DNA of 12,388 nucleotides, taken from NCBI RefSeq assembly GCF_041601295.1, contig NZ_JBFIII010000088.1:1-12388 (forward strand), given 5' to 3'. Both the position numbers and the translations under genes were made by a program. The stretch's first letter is position 1. Each line of letters begins with the position of its first letter. This DNA comes from Immundisolibacter sp. (lineage in GTDB: Bacteria > Pseudomonadota > Gammaproteobacteria > Immundisolibacterales > Immundisolibacteraceae). Positions 6,546 to 12,388 of the stretch are shown one piece after another. The notes beneath the pieces were generated by a model. That model did not search any database, was not told where the DNA came from, and worked only from the letters and a program-made list of their open reading frames with translations.

Positions 6546-7673
6546 ATGATCCGCCCCGCCACGCTCGACGACCTGGACGCCCTGGTAGCGATCGAGACTC
6601 GCTGCTTTGACATTGACCGCCTCAGCCGGCGTAGTTTTCGCCACCTGCTGACGCGTGGCCAGGCCGTCACACTGGTTAGCGAACAGGACCAGAAGCTGAG
6701 CGGCTACGGCATGGTGTTGTTCAATGCCGGCACCTCGCTGGGGCGCCTCTACTCGTTCGCGATCGACCCCGGACGCCAGCGCCAGGGCCTGGGTCACAGG
6801 CTACTGGAGGCCTGCGAGAAGAACGCCCTGGCGCGCGAGTGCGTGACCCTGCGCCTGGAAGTTCGACCCGATAACGCGGCTGCTATCCGGCTGTATGAGG
6901 CGCGCGGTTACCGTCGCTTCGGCGTGCTCGAGGATTACTACGAAGATCACGTCGAAGCCCTGCGCTACGAAAAACGGCTCGCCCCGCACCTCAAGCCCGA
7001 CCTGGTGCCGGTGCCGTACTACAAGCAGACGCTCGATTTCACCTGCGGTCCGGCGGTACTGATGATGGCGATGAAGGCGCTGCGCCCCGAGCAAGCGAAC
7101 AATCGCAAGCTCGAACTGCGCCTGTGGCGCGAGTCGACCACCGTGTTCATGACTTCGGGCCACGGCGGCTGCGGGCCCTACGGGATGGCGTTGGCAGCCT
7201 GGCAACGCGGGTTTGATGTCGAGGTCTACGTTAAGGACCGTCGCGCCCTGTTTGTCGATTCCGTGCGCAGCCTCGACAAGAAAGTCGTCATCGAACTGGT
7301 CCAGGAGGATTTTCTGGACCAGTTGCGAGCCCTGCCGGTGCCGCTGCATCGGGGAACCGTAAGCCTGGATCAGTTGCAAGTCGCGTTCGAGGATGGGGGT
7401 ATCCCCATCGTGCTGATCAGCTCCTACCGCATCTACCGCGAGAAATTTCCGCACTGGGTGGTGGTCACAGGCTTCGACGAGCACTACATCTATGTGCACG
7501 ATCCGTTCGTTGATGACGAAGCCGGCAAAACCCGCATGGACTGCATCAACATGCCGATCCTGAAGAAGGACTTCCAGCGCATGGCGCGCTACGGCAAGGC
7601 CGGCCAGCGCGCCGCGCTGGTGATCCGTCGCCGGGCGCAAGCCAATGAACTGACCGCCGCAACCGGGACCTGA
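6546..7673 (+). CDS. GNAT acetyltransferase fused to C39-type cysteine peptidase
   Basis: A two-domain cytoplasmic enzyme of 375 aa. Residues 1-145 form a GNAT N-acetyltransferase most like RimI, with the acetyl-CoA loop RQRQGLG (77-83), the RPDNAAAIRLYEARGYRR segment (107-124) and an ending YYEDHVEALRYEK. Residues about 152-362 form a papain-fold domain of the C39-like group: Gln161 and Cys167 in YYKQTLDFTCGPA, His303 in FPHWVVVTGFD and Asp319 in YVHDPF supply the expected oxyanion Gln and Cys-His-Asp triad. There is no ABC transporter or bacteriocin gene beside it, unlike classical C39 peptidases. It is followed 7 nt later by the RimK-like ATP-grasp gene, so the two form an operon. The ATG at 6546 matches the usual start of a GNAT domain; the Shine-Dalgarno is weak. 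An acyl-modifying plus peptide-cleaving or amide-transferring role is inferred; the substrate is unknown. Confidence 0.88.
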   Translation: MIRPATLDDLDALVAIETRCFDIDRLSRRSFRHLLTRGQAVTLVSEQDQKLSGYGMVLFNAGTSLGRLYSFAIDPGRQRQGLGHRLLEACEKNALARECVTLRLEVRPDNAAAIRLYEARGYRRFGVLEDYYEDHVEALRYEKRLAPHLKPDLVPVPYYKQTLDFTCGPAVLMMAMKALRPEQANNRKLELRLWRESTTVFMTSGHGGCGPYGMALAAWQRGFDVEVYVKDRRALFVDSVRSLDKKVVIELVQEDFLDQLRALPVPLHRGTVSLDQLQVAFEDGGIPIVLISSYRIYREKFPHWVVVTGFDEHYIYVHDPFVDDEAGKTRMDCINMPILKKDFQRMARYGKAGQRAALVIRRRAQANELTAATGT

Positions 7674-7680
7674 GAACTCC

Positions 7681-9159
7681 ATGTCGATACATTTGGTGGT
7701 GGTCGAACACCGGCGCGACTGGCTGGCGCACTTTCCCGCGGCCCTGGTGGTTACCGTGCAGGACTACCTGGCCACCCCCGATTACCAGAAGATGCGCGAC
7801 GTGCGGGTGCTGAACCTGTGTCGCGGTTACCGCTACCTGAGCCTGGGCTATTACTGCTCGCTGCTGGCCGAGGCGCGCCGGCACCGGGTAATCCCGGCCA
7901 TGCGCGCCATCACCGACCTGTCGGCCAAGGCCATTTACAGCCTGGGCGCCGAGGATCTGGACAGCCAGGTGCACAAGTCGCTGTCGCGGCGGGTGGCCGG
8001 CGAAGCCGGTCGTGACGAGTTCGAAATGGACATCTACTTCGGGCGCTGCGCTGACGACGCGTTGCAGAATCTGGCCGAGGAAATCTTTGACCTGTTCCCG
8101 TGCCCGCTGCTGCGGGTGCAGTTCGAACATGACAGCAAGTGGCGTATCAGCGCCATCCGGCCGCTTTCGCTCAGCGCCATCCCGGCCGAGCAGCAAGCGC
8201 TGTTCATCGCCGGTTTCGAGGCCTACGTCAGCAAACGCTGGCGCTCGCCACGGGTGCGCGAACTGGCCCGCTACGACATCGCCATCCTGCATGACCCGAC
8301 CGAGAAATTGCCACCGACCAGCGCCCGCGGTCTGCAGCGCTTCATCCGTGCCGGCAAAAAACTCGATCTGTCGGTCGACCTCATCGTGCGCAAGGACTAC
8401 GGCCGCCTGGCCGAGTATGACGCGCTGTTCATCCGCGAGACCACCGCCATCGATCACCACACCTACCGCTTTGCCAAGCGCGCGCAGGCCGAGGGCATGG
8501 CGGTGCTCGACGACCCGGACTCCATCGTCAAGTGCACCAACAAGGTCTACCTGCACGAGTTGCTCAGCGCCAACCGGGTGCCGGTGCCGCGCACGCGGGT
8601 CCTGCAGAAGGGCCAGCTTGAAAGCCTGCCGGCGGATGCGGTGACCTACCCGGCAGTGGTCAAGATCCCCGATGGCTCGTTCTCGCGTGGCGTGCACAAG
8701 GCCGAGAACCGGCAGCAGCTGGAGCAATACGCCCGCGAGCTGCTGCGCGAGTCGGACCTCATCCTGCTGCAGGAGTTTGTCTATACGGAATTTGATTGGC
8801 GCATCGGCGTGCTGAACCGCCAGCCGATCTTTGCCTGCCAGTACTTTATGTCCAAGCACCACTGGCAGATCGTCAAACACGGTGCCGATGGCCAGTTCAC
8901 GGAAGGCGGGGCGCGTACCGTGGCGGTGGAGGATGCCCCGCCGCAAGTGGTAAAAACCGCACTCGCCGCCGCCAACCTGATCGGCGACGGCTTCTACGGC
9001 GTGGACATCAAACAGGCCGGCGAGCGGGTGGTGGTGATCGAGGTCAACGACAACCCGAACGTCGACCCCGGCGTCGAGGACGCGGTGCTCGGCGATCGGC
9101 TGTACGAGCTGATCCTGGAAGACCTGGCGCGGCGCCTGGACGAGCGGCGCGCCAGATAG
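7681..9159 (+). CDS. RimK-family ATP-grasp ligase with RLAN-type N-terminal domain
   Basis: Predicted ATP-dependent carboxylate-amine ligase of 492 aa, much longer than E. coli RimK (300 aa). Residues 1 to about 220 match the uncharacterised N-terminal domain found on a subset of RimK-like proteins (NLCRGYRYLSLGYYCSLLAE at 45-64 is its most distinctive segment). Residues about 240-490 form the ATP-grasp fold: Lys288 in CTNKVYLHELL, the flexible loop PDGSFSRGVHK (330-340) with Lys328 before it, QEFVYTEFDWRIGVL (364-378), Asp442 in YGVDIK, and the metal-binding EVNDNPNVDPGVED (454-467, Glu454 and Asn456). In this superfamily these residues bind ATP and Mg and activate a carboxylate as acyl phosphate for peptide or amide bond formation. 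It is the second gene of the operon with the GNAT-C39 enzyme and ends at a strong terminator. RimK adds glutamates to ribosomal protein S6, but the substrate here need not be S6. Confidence 0.88.
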   Translation: MSIHLVVVEHRRDWLAHFPAALVVTVQDYLATPDYQKMRDVRVLNLCRGYRYLSLGYYCSLLAEARRHRVIPAMRAITDLSAKAIYSLGAEDLDSQVHKSLSRRVAGEAGRDEFEMDIYFGRCADDALQNLAEEIFDLFPCPLLRVQFEHDSKWRISAIRPLSLSAIPAEQQALFIAGFEAYVSKRWRSPRVRELARYDIAILHDPTEKLPPTSARGLQRFIRAGKKLDLSVDLIVRKDYGRLAEYDALFIRETTAIDHHTYRFAKRAQAEGMAVLDDPDSIVKCTNKVYLHELLSANRVPVPRTRVLQKGQLESLPADAVTYPAVVKIPDGSFSRGVHKAENRQQLEQYARELLRESDLILLQEFVYTEFDWRIGVLNRQPIFACQYFMSKHHWQIVKHGADGQFTEGGARTVAVEDAPPQVVKTALAAANLIGDGFYGVDIKQAGERVVVIEVNDNPNVDPGVEDAVLGDRLYELILEDLARRLDERRAR

Positions 9160-9180
9160 GACAGCCGCGGCTGTCCTTTT
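9158..9180 (+). terminator. Intrinsic terminator of the GNAT-C39 / ATP-grasp operon
   Basis: A perfect 20-bp palindrome with arms AGGACAGCCG and CGGCTGTCCT overlaps the TAG stop of the ATP-grasp gene and runs straight into TTTT. The hairpin starts inside the stop codon, so there is almost no 3' untranslated region. The T-run is on the plus-strand side only. It separates this operon from the convergent dehydrogenase gene. Confidence 0.8.
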
Positions 9181-9190
9181 CCGATTCGGC

Positions 9191-9967
9191 TCAGCGCAGC
9201 GTCAGCCCGCCATCGGCCACGATCACCTGCCCGGTAATCCAGCGCGCGTCGGTCGAGCACAGCATGGCAATCACACGCGCAATGTCGTCCGCATCGCCAA
9301 CCCGGCCGCGTGGCGTGCGCTTGACCCACTCGGCTGCCGCCGCGGCATAACCGCCTGGCTCGTGTTTATCTGCCCACAGGCGGGCCGAATCGGTGGCCAC
9401 AAAACCCGGCACCACGCAGTTGGCGTTAATACCCAGCGGCGCCAGTTCCGTGGCCAGGTAGCGTGTCAGCGTCTCCACAGCCGCCTTGGCCGCGCCCAGC
9501 AGGCCGTGGCCCGGCAGGCAGCGCACCGTGTCGAAGCCCGACACGGTAACGATGTTGCCGGTTCGCCCCTGCATCAGCGGCACCGCCGAACGCACCAGCG
9601 TCAGCAATGATTGCACGCTGGTGTCCAGCGTCATGCCCACGTTATGCGGGGCCAGATCCAGCAGCGGCTTGAAGGCGGTGGAGGCGGCATTGCCGATCAG
9701 CAGGTCCAGCCGGCCGAACTCGGCGCCGACCCGTGCCACCGCCTCCGCGACCGCCTCCTGGTCACGTAAATCTGCCTGCACGGCGATGGCACGCACGCCG
9801 GCCGCGCGCGCCTCGCTGCACACGGCCAGCGCCGCTTCCTCGTCGCGCCGGTAATGGACGGCAATGTCCGCCCCGCGGCGCGCCAGCAGCAGGGCGGTGG
9901 CGCGGCCAATGCCGCGCGAGCTGCCGGTGATAAGGGCCACCTGGCCGCGAAAGGGCTGTTCTGCCAT
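9191..9967 (-). CDS. Short-chain dehydrogenase/reductase family protein, catalytic Tyr apparently missing
   Basis: A 258-aa Rossmann-fold protein of the SDR family. The cofactor motif TGSSRGIG (14-21) is intact, with an Arg-rich HYRRDE segment (39-44) after beta 2 that suggests NADPH preference. The NAAS segment (93-96) replaces the usual NNAG. Ser143 in VTVSG and Lys161 in GAAKAAVETLTRYLATEL are present. The Tyr four residues before the Lys is Leu157. The Tyr seven residues before it, as in FabL-type enoyl-ACP reductases (Tyr-x6-Lys), is His154. The closing motif VIVADGG is normal. The start is the ATG at 9967, preceded by a strong GGGAGGA site (9971-9977 on the complement) 3 nt away; an upstream in-frame ATG at 10045 lacks support. 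The substrate is unknown and reductase activity is doubtful. It is divergent from the toxin-antitoxin pair. Confidence 0.85.
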   Translation of the reverse strand: MAEQPFRGQVALITGSSRGIGRATALLLARRGADIAVHYRRDEEAALAVCSEARAAGVRAIAVQADLRDQEAVAEAVARVGAEFGRLDLLIGNAASTAFKPLLDLAPHNVGMTLDTSVQSLLTLVRSAVPLMQGRTGNIVTVSGFDTVRCLPGHGLLGAAKAAVETLTRYLATELAPLGINANCVVPGFVATDSARLWADKHEPGGYAAAAAEWVKRTPRGRVGDADDIARVIAMLCSTDARWITGQVIVADGGLTLR

Positions 9968-10097
9968 GACTCCTCCCAATCGTTGTGTTGGCGGCACGGC
10001 GCCGCCCGCCGGTTGGCAGTGTGCCGGAGCCGGCCAGCGCGGCAAAGCGATCCACTCGCCTTGTTCGTTGCGTCTTTCGAGGCGTGTGCTTCAGATT

Positions 10098-10124
10098 GGT
10101 TATACTGACCATTATGATCAATAT
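10098..10124 (+). promoter_or_regulatory. Promoter and possible operator of the toxin-antitoxin operon
   Basis: TATACT (10101-10106, five of six -10 matches) lies about 30 nt before the antitoxin ATG. It sits inside an imperfect inverted repeat GGTTATACTGACC (10098-10110), and just downstream is a second imperfect palindrome centred on TGATCA (10111-10124, ATTATGATCAATAT). Phd/YefM antitoxins repress their own operons through palindromes at this position, so these are natural operator candidates. No good -35 box is evident. Confidence 0.45.
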
Positions 10125-10136
10125 GGCGAGGCCACC

Positions 10137-10418
10137 ATGATTACCGAAACCACCGCCGTTACCTTCCGCCAGAATCTCGGCGACATGCTCAACCGGGTGC
10201 AATACCGCCACGACAGCATCGTCGTCAACAAGGATGGCAAGCCTGTCGCCGCACTGGTGGACGCCCAATTGTTTGCGCGAATTCGCCGCATGCAGGCGCG
10301 TTTCGATGCCTTGTCCGAACGTATCGAGGCGGGCTTTGCGGCCGTCCCCGAGGCGGACGGGCTGGTCGAAATCGACGCCGCCGTTGCCGAGGTCCGGGCA
10401 CAGAAAAAAACGCGCTGA
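10137..10418 (+). CDS. Phd/YefM-family antitoxin
   Basis: Antitoxin of a type II toxin-antitoxin pair, 93 aa. The N-terminal DNA-binding fold (1-50) has the family pattern: TTAVTFRQNLGDMLNRVQ, then a short turn, then IVVNKDGKPVAALVD. The C-terminal tail (about 55-93) is charged and helical and would wrap the toxin. The ATG at 10137 is preceded by GAGG (10128-10131) at 5-nt spacing. The stop codon is 6 nt before the toxin ATG, and both genes are in the same reading frame. It is expected to bind and inhibit the PIN-domain toxin and to repress the operon. A run of seven A (10404-10410) near its end is notable in this GC-rich DNA. Confidence 0.85.
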   Translation: MITETTAVTFRQNLGDMLNRVQYRHDSIVVNKDGKPVAALVDAQLFARIRRMQARFDALSERIEAGFAAVPEADGLVEIDAAVAEVRAQKKTR

Positions 10419-10424
10419 ACCGGC

Positions 10425-10880
10425 ATGGGCGCGCTGCGCGTCGTGCTGGACACCAACGTTTTGCTGTCCGGCATTGCCTATCCGGGCAGCATCCCCGGCA
10501 AGATCGTGGCCGCGTGGCGACGTGGCTCAGTCGAGGTGTTGCTGTCCGACTACATCCTTGAGGAACTGCGTCGCGTGCTGCCCCGACTGGCGCATCGGCA
10601 CGGGCTGTCCGCAACTCAGATCGACGACCTGGTCGACGCGCTGGCCATCCAGTGTGACCTGATCGAACCCGCCGAACCGGCAGGCGTCGTCTTGCGCGAC
10701 ATCGACGATCAGCCGGTGCTCGGTACCTTGCTGGCGGCGCTGCAAACCAGCGGCGCGGATTACCTGATTACCGGCGACGGCGATCTGCTGGCCGTGGCGC
10801 AGTCCTACCCGATCATCAGCCCTGCCGACTTCTGGGCGGCGCATGGCACTGTCGAAACGGGGCCTGTCGACGGCGAGTAG
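10425..10880 (+). CDS. PIN-domain toxin (putative endoribonuclease)
   Basis: 151-aa member of the PIN-family toxins often labelled 'putative toxin-antitoxin system toxin component, PIN family'. The acidic metal-binding residues of a PIN nuclease are all present: Asp9 in VVLDTNVLLSG, Glu46 or Glu47 in LSDYILEELRRVL, Asp95 in RDIDDQPVLGTLLAA, and Asp118 and Asp120 in LITGDGDLLAV. PIN toxins cleave RNA (tRNA, rRNA or mRNA) in a Mg- or Mn-dependent manner; the target here cannot be read from the sequence. It has no obvious Shine-Dalgarno and starts 6 nt after the antitoxin, consistent with translational coupling that keeps toxin output below antitoxin. Confidence 0.87.
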   Translation: MGALRVVLDTNVLLSGIAYPGSIPGKIVAAWRRGSVEVLLSDYILEELRRVLPRLAHRHGLSATQIDDLVDALAIQCDLIEPAEPAGVVLRDIDDQPVLGTLLAALQTSGADYLITGDGDLLAVAQSYPIISPADFWAAHGTVETGPVDGE

Positions 10881-10995
10881 CCCATGCACCGCCAGGTTCC
10901 ACACCCCTGCAATACCGGATACGTGACAGGCACGGCGCCAGGACTGCGCTAATGTGACCTACGGCGACAGGGTATGGGCGTAGGAGACCACCACA

Positions 10996-12174
10996 ATGAG
11001 CGATTTTCGGCTGGATGACGATCTGGAAGCCTTTCGCGCGCAGGTGCGCACGCTCGCCGAGCGCGAATTCGCGCCCCGCGCCGCGCACTGGGACGAGCAC
11101 GAGGAATTTCCGGAGGCCAACCGCCGCTTGCTGGGCGAGCTGGGCTACTTCGGCACGCTGATTCCGCCCGAGTACGGCGGTTCGGGCGGGCGCATCATCC
11201 AGTCCTGCCTGCTGGTGGAAGAAGTCGCCCGTGTCTGCTTCAACACCGCCAGCGTGTGCCAGATCGCCGTGCACGGACCCTCGCGGGCCATCACCGTGCT
11301 GGGCAGCGAGGCCATCAAGCGCCGTCTGTTGCCCGGCGTCGTCACTGGCGAACACCTGATCGCCATCAGCATCTCGGAGCCACAGGCCGGCTCGGCGGTC
11401 ACGGATCTGCGCACCCGCGCCTTGGACGTGGGCGATGCCTACCTGCTCAATGGCCACAAGTGCTTCACCACGCTGGGCAACTACTGCACGCATCTGCTGG
11501 TGATGTGCCGCTTTGGCGAGTCCAGCGGCGCGCGCGGTATCGGCGCGCTGATCGTGGACCGCGACACGCCGGGCCTGCACCTGGGCAAACCGGACAAGAA
11601 AATGGGCGGCCGAGGCGCGCCCGAGTGCGAGGTGTTCTTCGACGATTGCCGGGTGCCCAAGGCCAACCTGCTGGTGCCGGGCGACCCCAACTCCACGGCC
11701 GGCTTCAAGCGCCTGATGGATGCCTTCGGGCCGGAGCGCTGCGGCAATGCCGCGATTTGCGTCGGCCTGGCACAAGGCGCCTACGACACGGCGCTGGCGT
11801 ATGCCCAGCAGCGCGAGCAGTTCGGCCGGCCGATCATGGAATTCCAGGGCATCCAGTGGAAGATCGCCGACATGGCGACGCAGCTGCACGCCGCCCGGCT
11901 GATGGTGTACCGGGCCGCCACCAGCGAGCGCGACGGTTTTCCGGACCCGCGCGACACCACCATGGCCAAGCTGTACGCCAACGAGATGGTGCAGCGGGTT
12001 ACCAGCGAGGCGCTGCAAATTCACGGCCACAGCGGCTACACGCGCACCCTGCCGCTGGAGCGGATGATGCGCGACGGGCGCGGCTACGCGGTCGGCGGCG
12101 GCACCGTGGAAATCCTGCGCAACACCCTCGCCGCGCTGGAGTTCGGGCGTGGCTTTGATCAGCGGCGGGGGTAG
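10996..12174 (+). CDS. Acyl-CoA dehydrogenase, FAD-dependent, with IVD-type catalytic Glu
   Basis: 392-aa flavoprotein of the acyl-CoA dehydrogenase family, which introduces a 2,3-double bond into an acyl-CoA and passes electrons to ETF. It has the N-terminal helical domain (about 1-120), the beta domain with ISISEPQAGSAVTDLRT (124-140) and DAYLLNGHKCFTT (147-159), and the C-terminal helical domain with YAQQREQFGRPIMEFQGIQWKIADM (269-293) and QIHGHSGYTRTLPLERMMRD (341-360). The Tyr-Glu-Gly-Thr segment that carries the catalytic base in medium- and short-chain enzymes reads GGGT (367-370). Glu247 in GPERCGNAA aligns with the alternative catalytic Glu of isovaleryl-CoA and long-chain dehydrogenases. 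A branched or bulky acyl-CoA substrate is therefore likely but not proven. AGGAG (10982-10986) precedes the ATG by 9 nt. It appears monocistronic, with an insertion sequence about 50 nt downstream. Confidence 0.92.
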   Translation: MSDFRLDDDLEAFRAQVRTLAEREFAPRAAHWDEHEEFPEANRRLLGELGYFGTLIPPEYGGSGGRIIQSCLLVEEVARVCFNTASVCQIAVHGPSRAITVLGSEAIKRRLLPGVVTGEHLIAISISEPQAGSAVTDLRTRALDVGDAYLLNGHKCFTTLGNYCTHLLVMCRFGESSGARGIGALIVDRDTPGLHLGKPDKKMGGRGAPECEVFFDDCRVPKANLLVPGDPNSTAGFKRLMDAFGPERCGNAAICVGLAQGAYDTALAYAQQREQFGRPIMEFQGIQWKIADMATQLHAARLMVYRAATSERDGFPDPRDTTMAKLYANEMVQRVTSEALQIHGHSGYTRTLPLERMMRDGRGYAVGGGTVEILRNTLAALEFGRGFDQRRG

Positions 12175-12265
12175 CTCGTTTGCGGTGCGCCAAGGCGCGA
12201 GCCGCACCCCTGGCCGAACCGTGGTCTCGACGTCCCCCCGGTTTTGGGTAGCACGGCGATTTGGA

Positions 12266-12295
12266 GTCCAATCCCACCTGACCAGGAGATTGGAC
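12266..12295 (+). promoter_or_regulatory. Hairpin abutting the transposase start codon
   Basis: A perfect 8-bp inverted repeat, GTCCAATC (12266-12273) and GATTGGAC (12288-12295), encloses a 14-nt loop that contains most of the AGGAG ribosome binding site (12284-12288). The GTG start follows the stem directly. In RNA this would compete with initiation of orfA. Confidence 0.5.
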
Positions 12296-12388
12296 GTGAA
12301 GAAGCGGTTTTCCGAAGAGCAGATCATTGGCTTCCTGCGTGAAGCCGACGCCGGCATGGCGGTCAAGGACCTGTGCCGCCGGCATGGC
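12296..12388 (+). CDS. IS3-family transposase OrfA, N-terminal part
   Basis: The first 31 codons of an OrfA-type transposase subunit (HTH_Tnp_1 family) are visible and run off the window. The segment KKRFSEEQIIGFLREADAG followed by AVKDLCRRHG is the hallmark N-terminal helix-turn-helix of many IS3-family OrfA proteins. OrfA binds the element's ends and is usually joined to OrfB by -1 frameshifting. The start is GTG at 12296 with AGGAG 7 nt upstream. Whether the element is intact cannot be told. Confidence 0.88.
   Translation, partial: MKKRFSEEQIIGFLREADAGMAVKDLCRRHG

Larger units (their letters stand above)
12222..12388 (+). mobile_element. Left end of an IS3-family insertion sequence (cut by window)
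   Basis: The presence of an IS3-type orfA start with a leader of about 75 nt indicates the left part of an insertion sequence that continues past the window. The left edge is an estimate: a TG at 12222 begins a GC-rich segment with CGTCCCCCCGG (12231-12241) that looks like an IS3-group terminal inverted repeat. The right end is outside the window, so neither the inverted repeat nor a target duplication can be checked. Confidence 0.6.

Noticed and set aside
7546..8946. Long open frame on the minus strand opposite the GNAT-C39 and ATP-grasp genes
   Set aside because: It is the antisense of two genes with intact conserved motifs. In GC-rich DNA such long antisense frames are common, and the translation shows no recognisable domain.
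10404..10410. Run of seven A in the antitoxin gene as a programmed frameshift site
   Set aside because: It lies four codons from the stop, and the toxin has its own ATG in the original frame, so slippage would not create an antitoxin-toxin fusion.
10816..12366. Very long open frame on the minus strand opposite the acyl-CoA dehydrogenase and IS end
   Set aside because: The plus-strand gene is unmistakable, and the antisense translation has shadow-like composition with no family features.

Overview
The window is a GC-rich stretch of bacterial chromosome, most likely from a gammaproteobacterium. The evidence is the tesA / ybbA-ybbP head-to-head arrangement known from Escherichia coli, an intact minC-minD-minE operon in the usual order, a small envelope protein related to the membrane stalk of YgiM, and a paired GNAT-C39 / RimK-type ATP-grasp locus of a kind seen in gammaproteobacteria. 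The genus cannot be named from the sequence alone.

Layout. Positions 1-139 hold two adjacent hairpins and no convincing gene. Positions 140-3302 (minus strand) carry an ABC exporter-type pair, the FtsX/MacB-like permease ybbP and the ATPase ybbA. The arylesterase/thioesterase tesA (3271-3933, plus) is divergent from ybbA, and their 5' ends overlap. Positions 3954-5802 (minus) encode MinE, MinD and MinC, the division-site selection system; minD starts with TTG and minE with GTG. The AT-rich leader of minC (5803-6020) contains a consensus -35 box and two perfect palindromes. A 138-aa secreted or anchored coiled-coil protein follows (6021-6437, minus).

The most unusual block is 6546-9180 (plus). 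A RimI-like acetyltransferase fused to a C39-type cysteine peptidase is followed 7 nt later by a 492-aa ATP-grasp ligase of the RimK group, and a strong intrinsic terminator lies directly on the stop codon. This looks like a self-contained peptide-ligating and peptide-processing operon whose product is unknown.

The right part is more accessory in character. It holds a short-chain dehydrogenase that appears to lack its catalytic tyrosine (9191-9967, minus), a Phd/YefM antitoxin with a PIN-domain toxin (10137-10880, plus), and an acyl-CoA dehydrogenase whose catalytic glutamate sits at the isovaleryl-CoA dehydrogenase position (10996-12174, plus). The window ends inside the first gene of an IS3-family insertion sequence (from about 12222), which has a hairpin abutting its GTG start.
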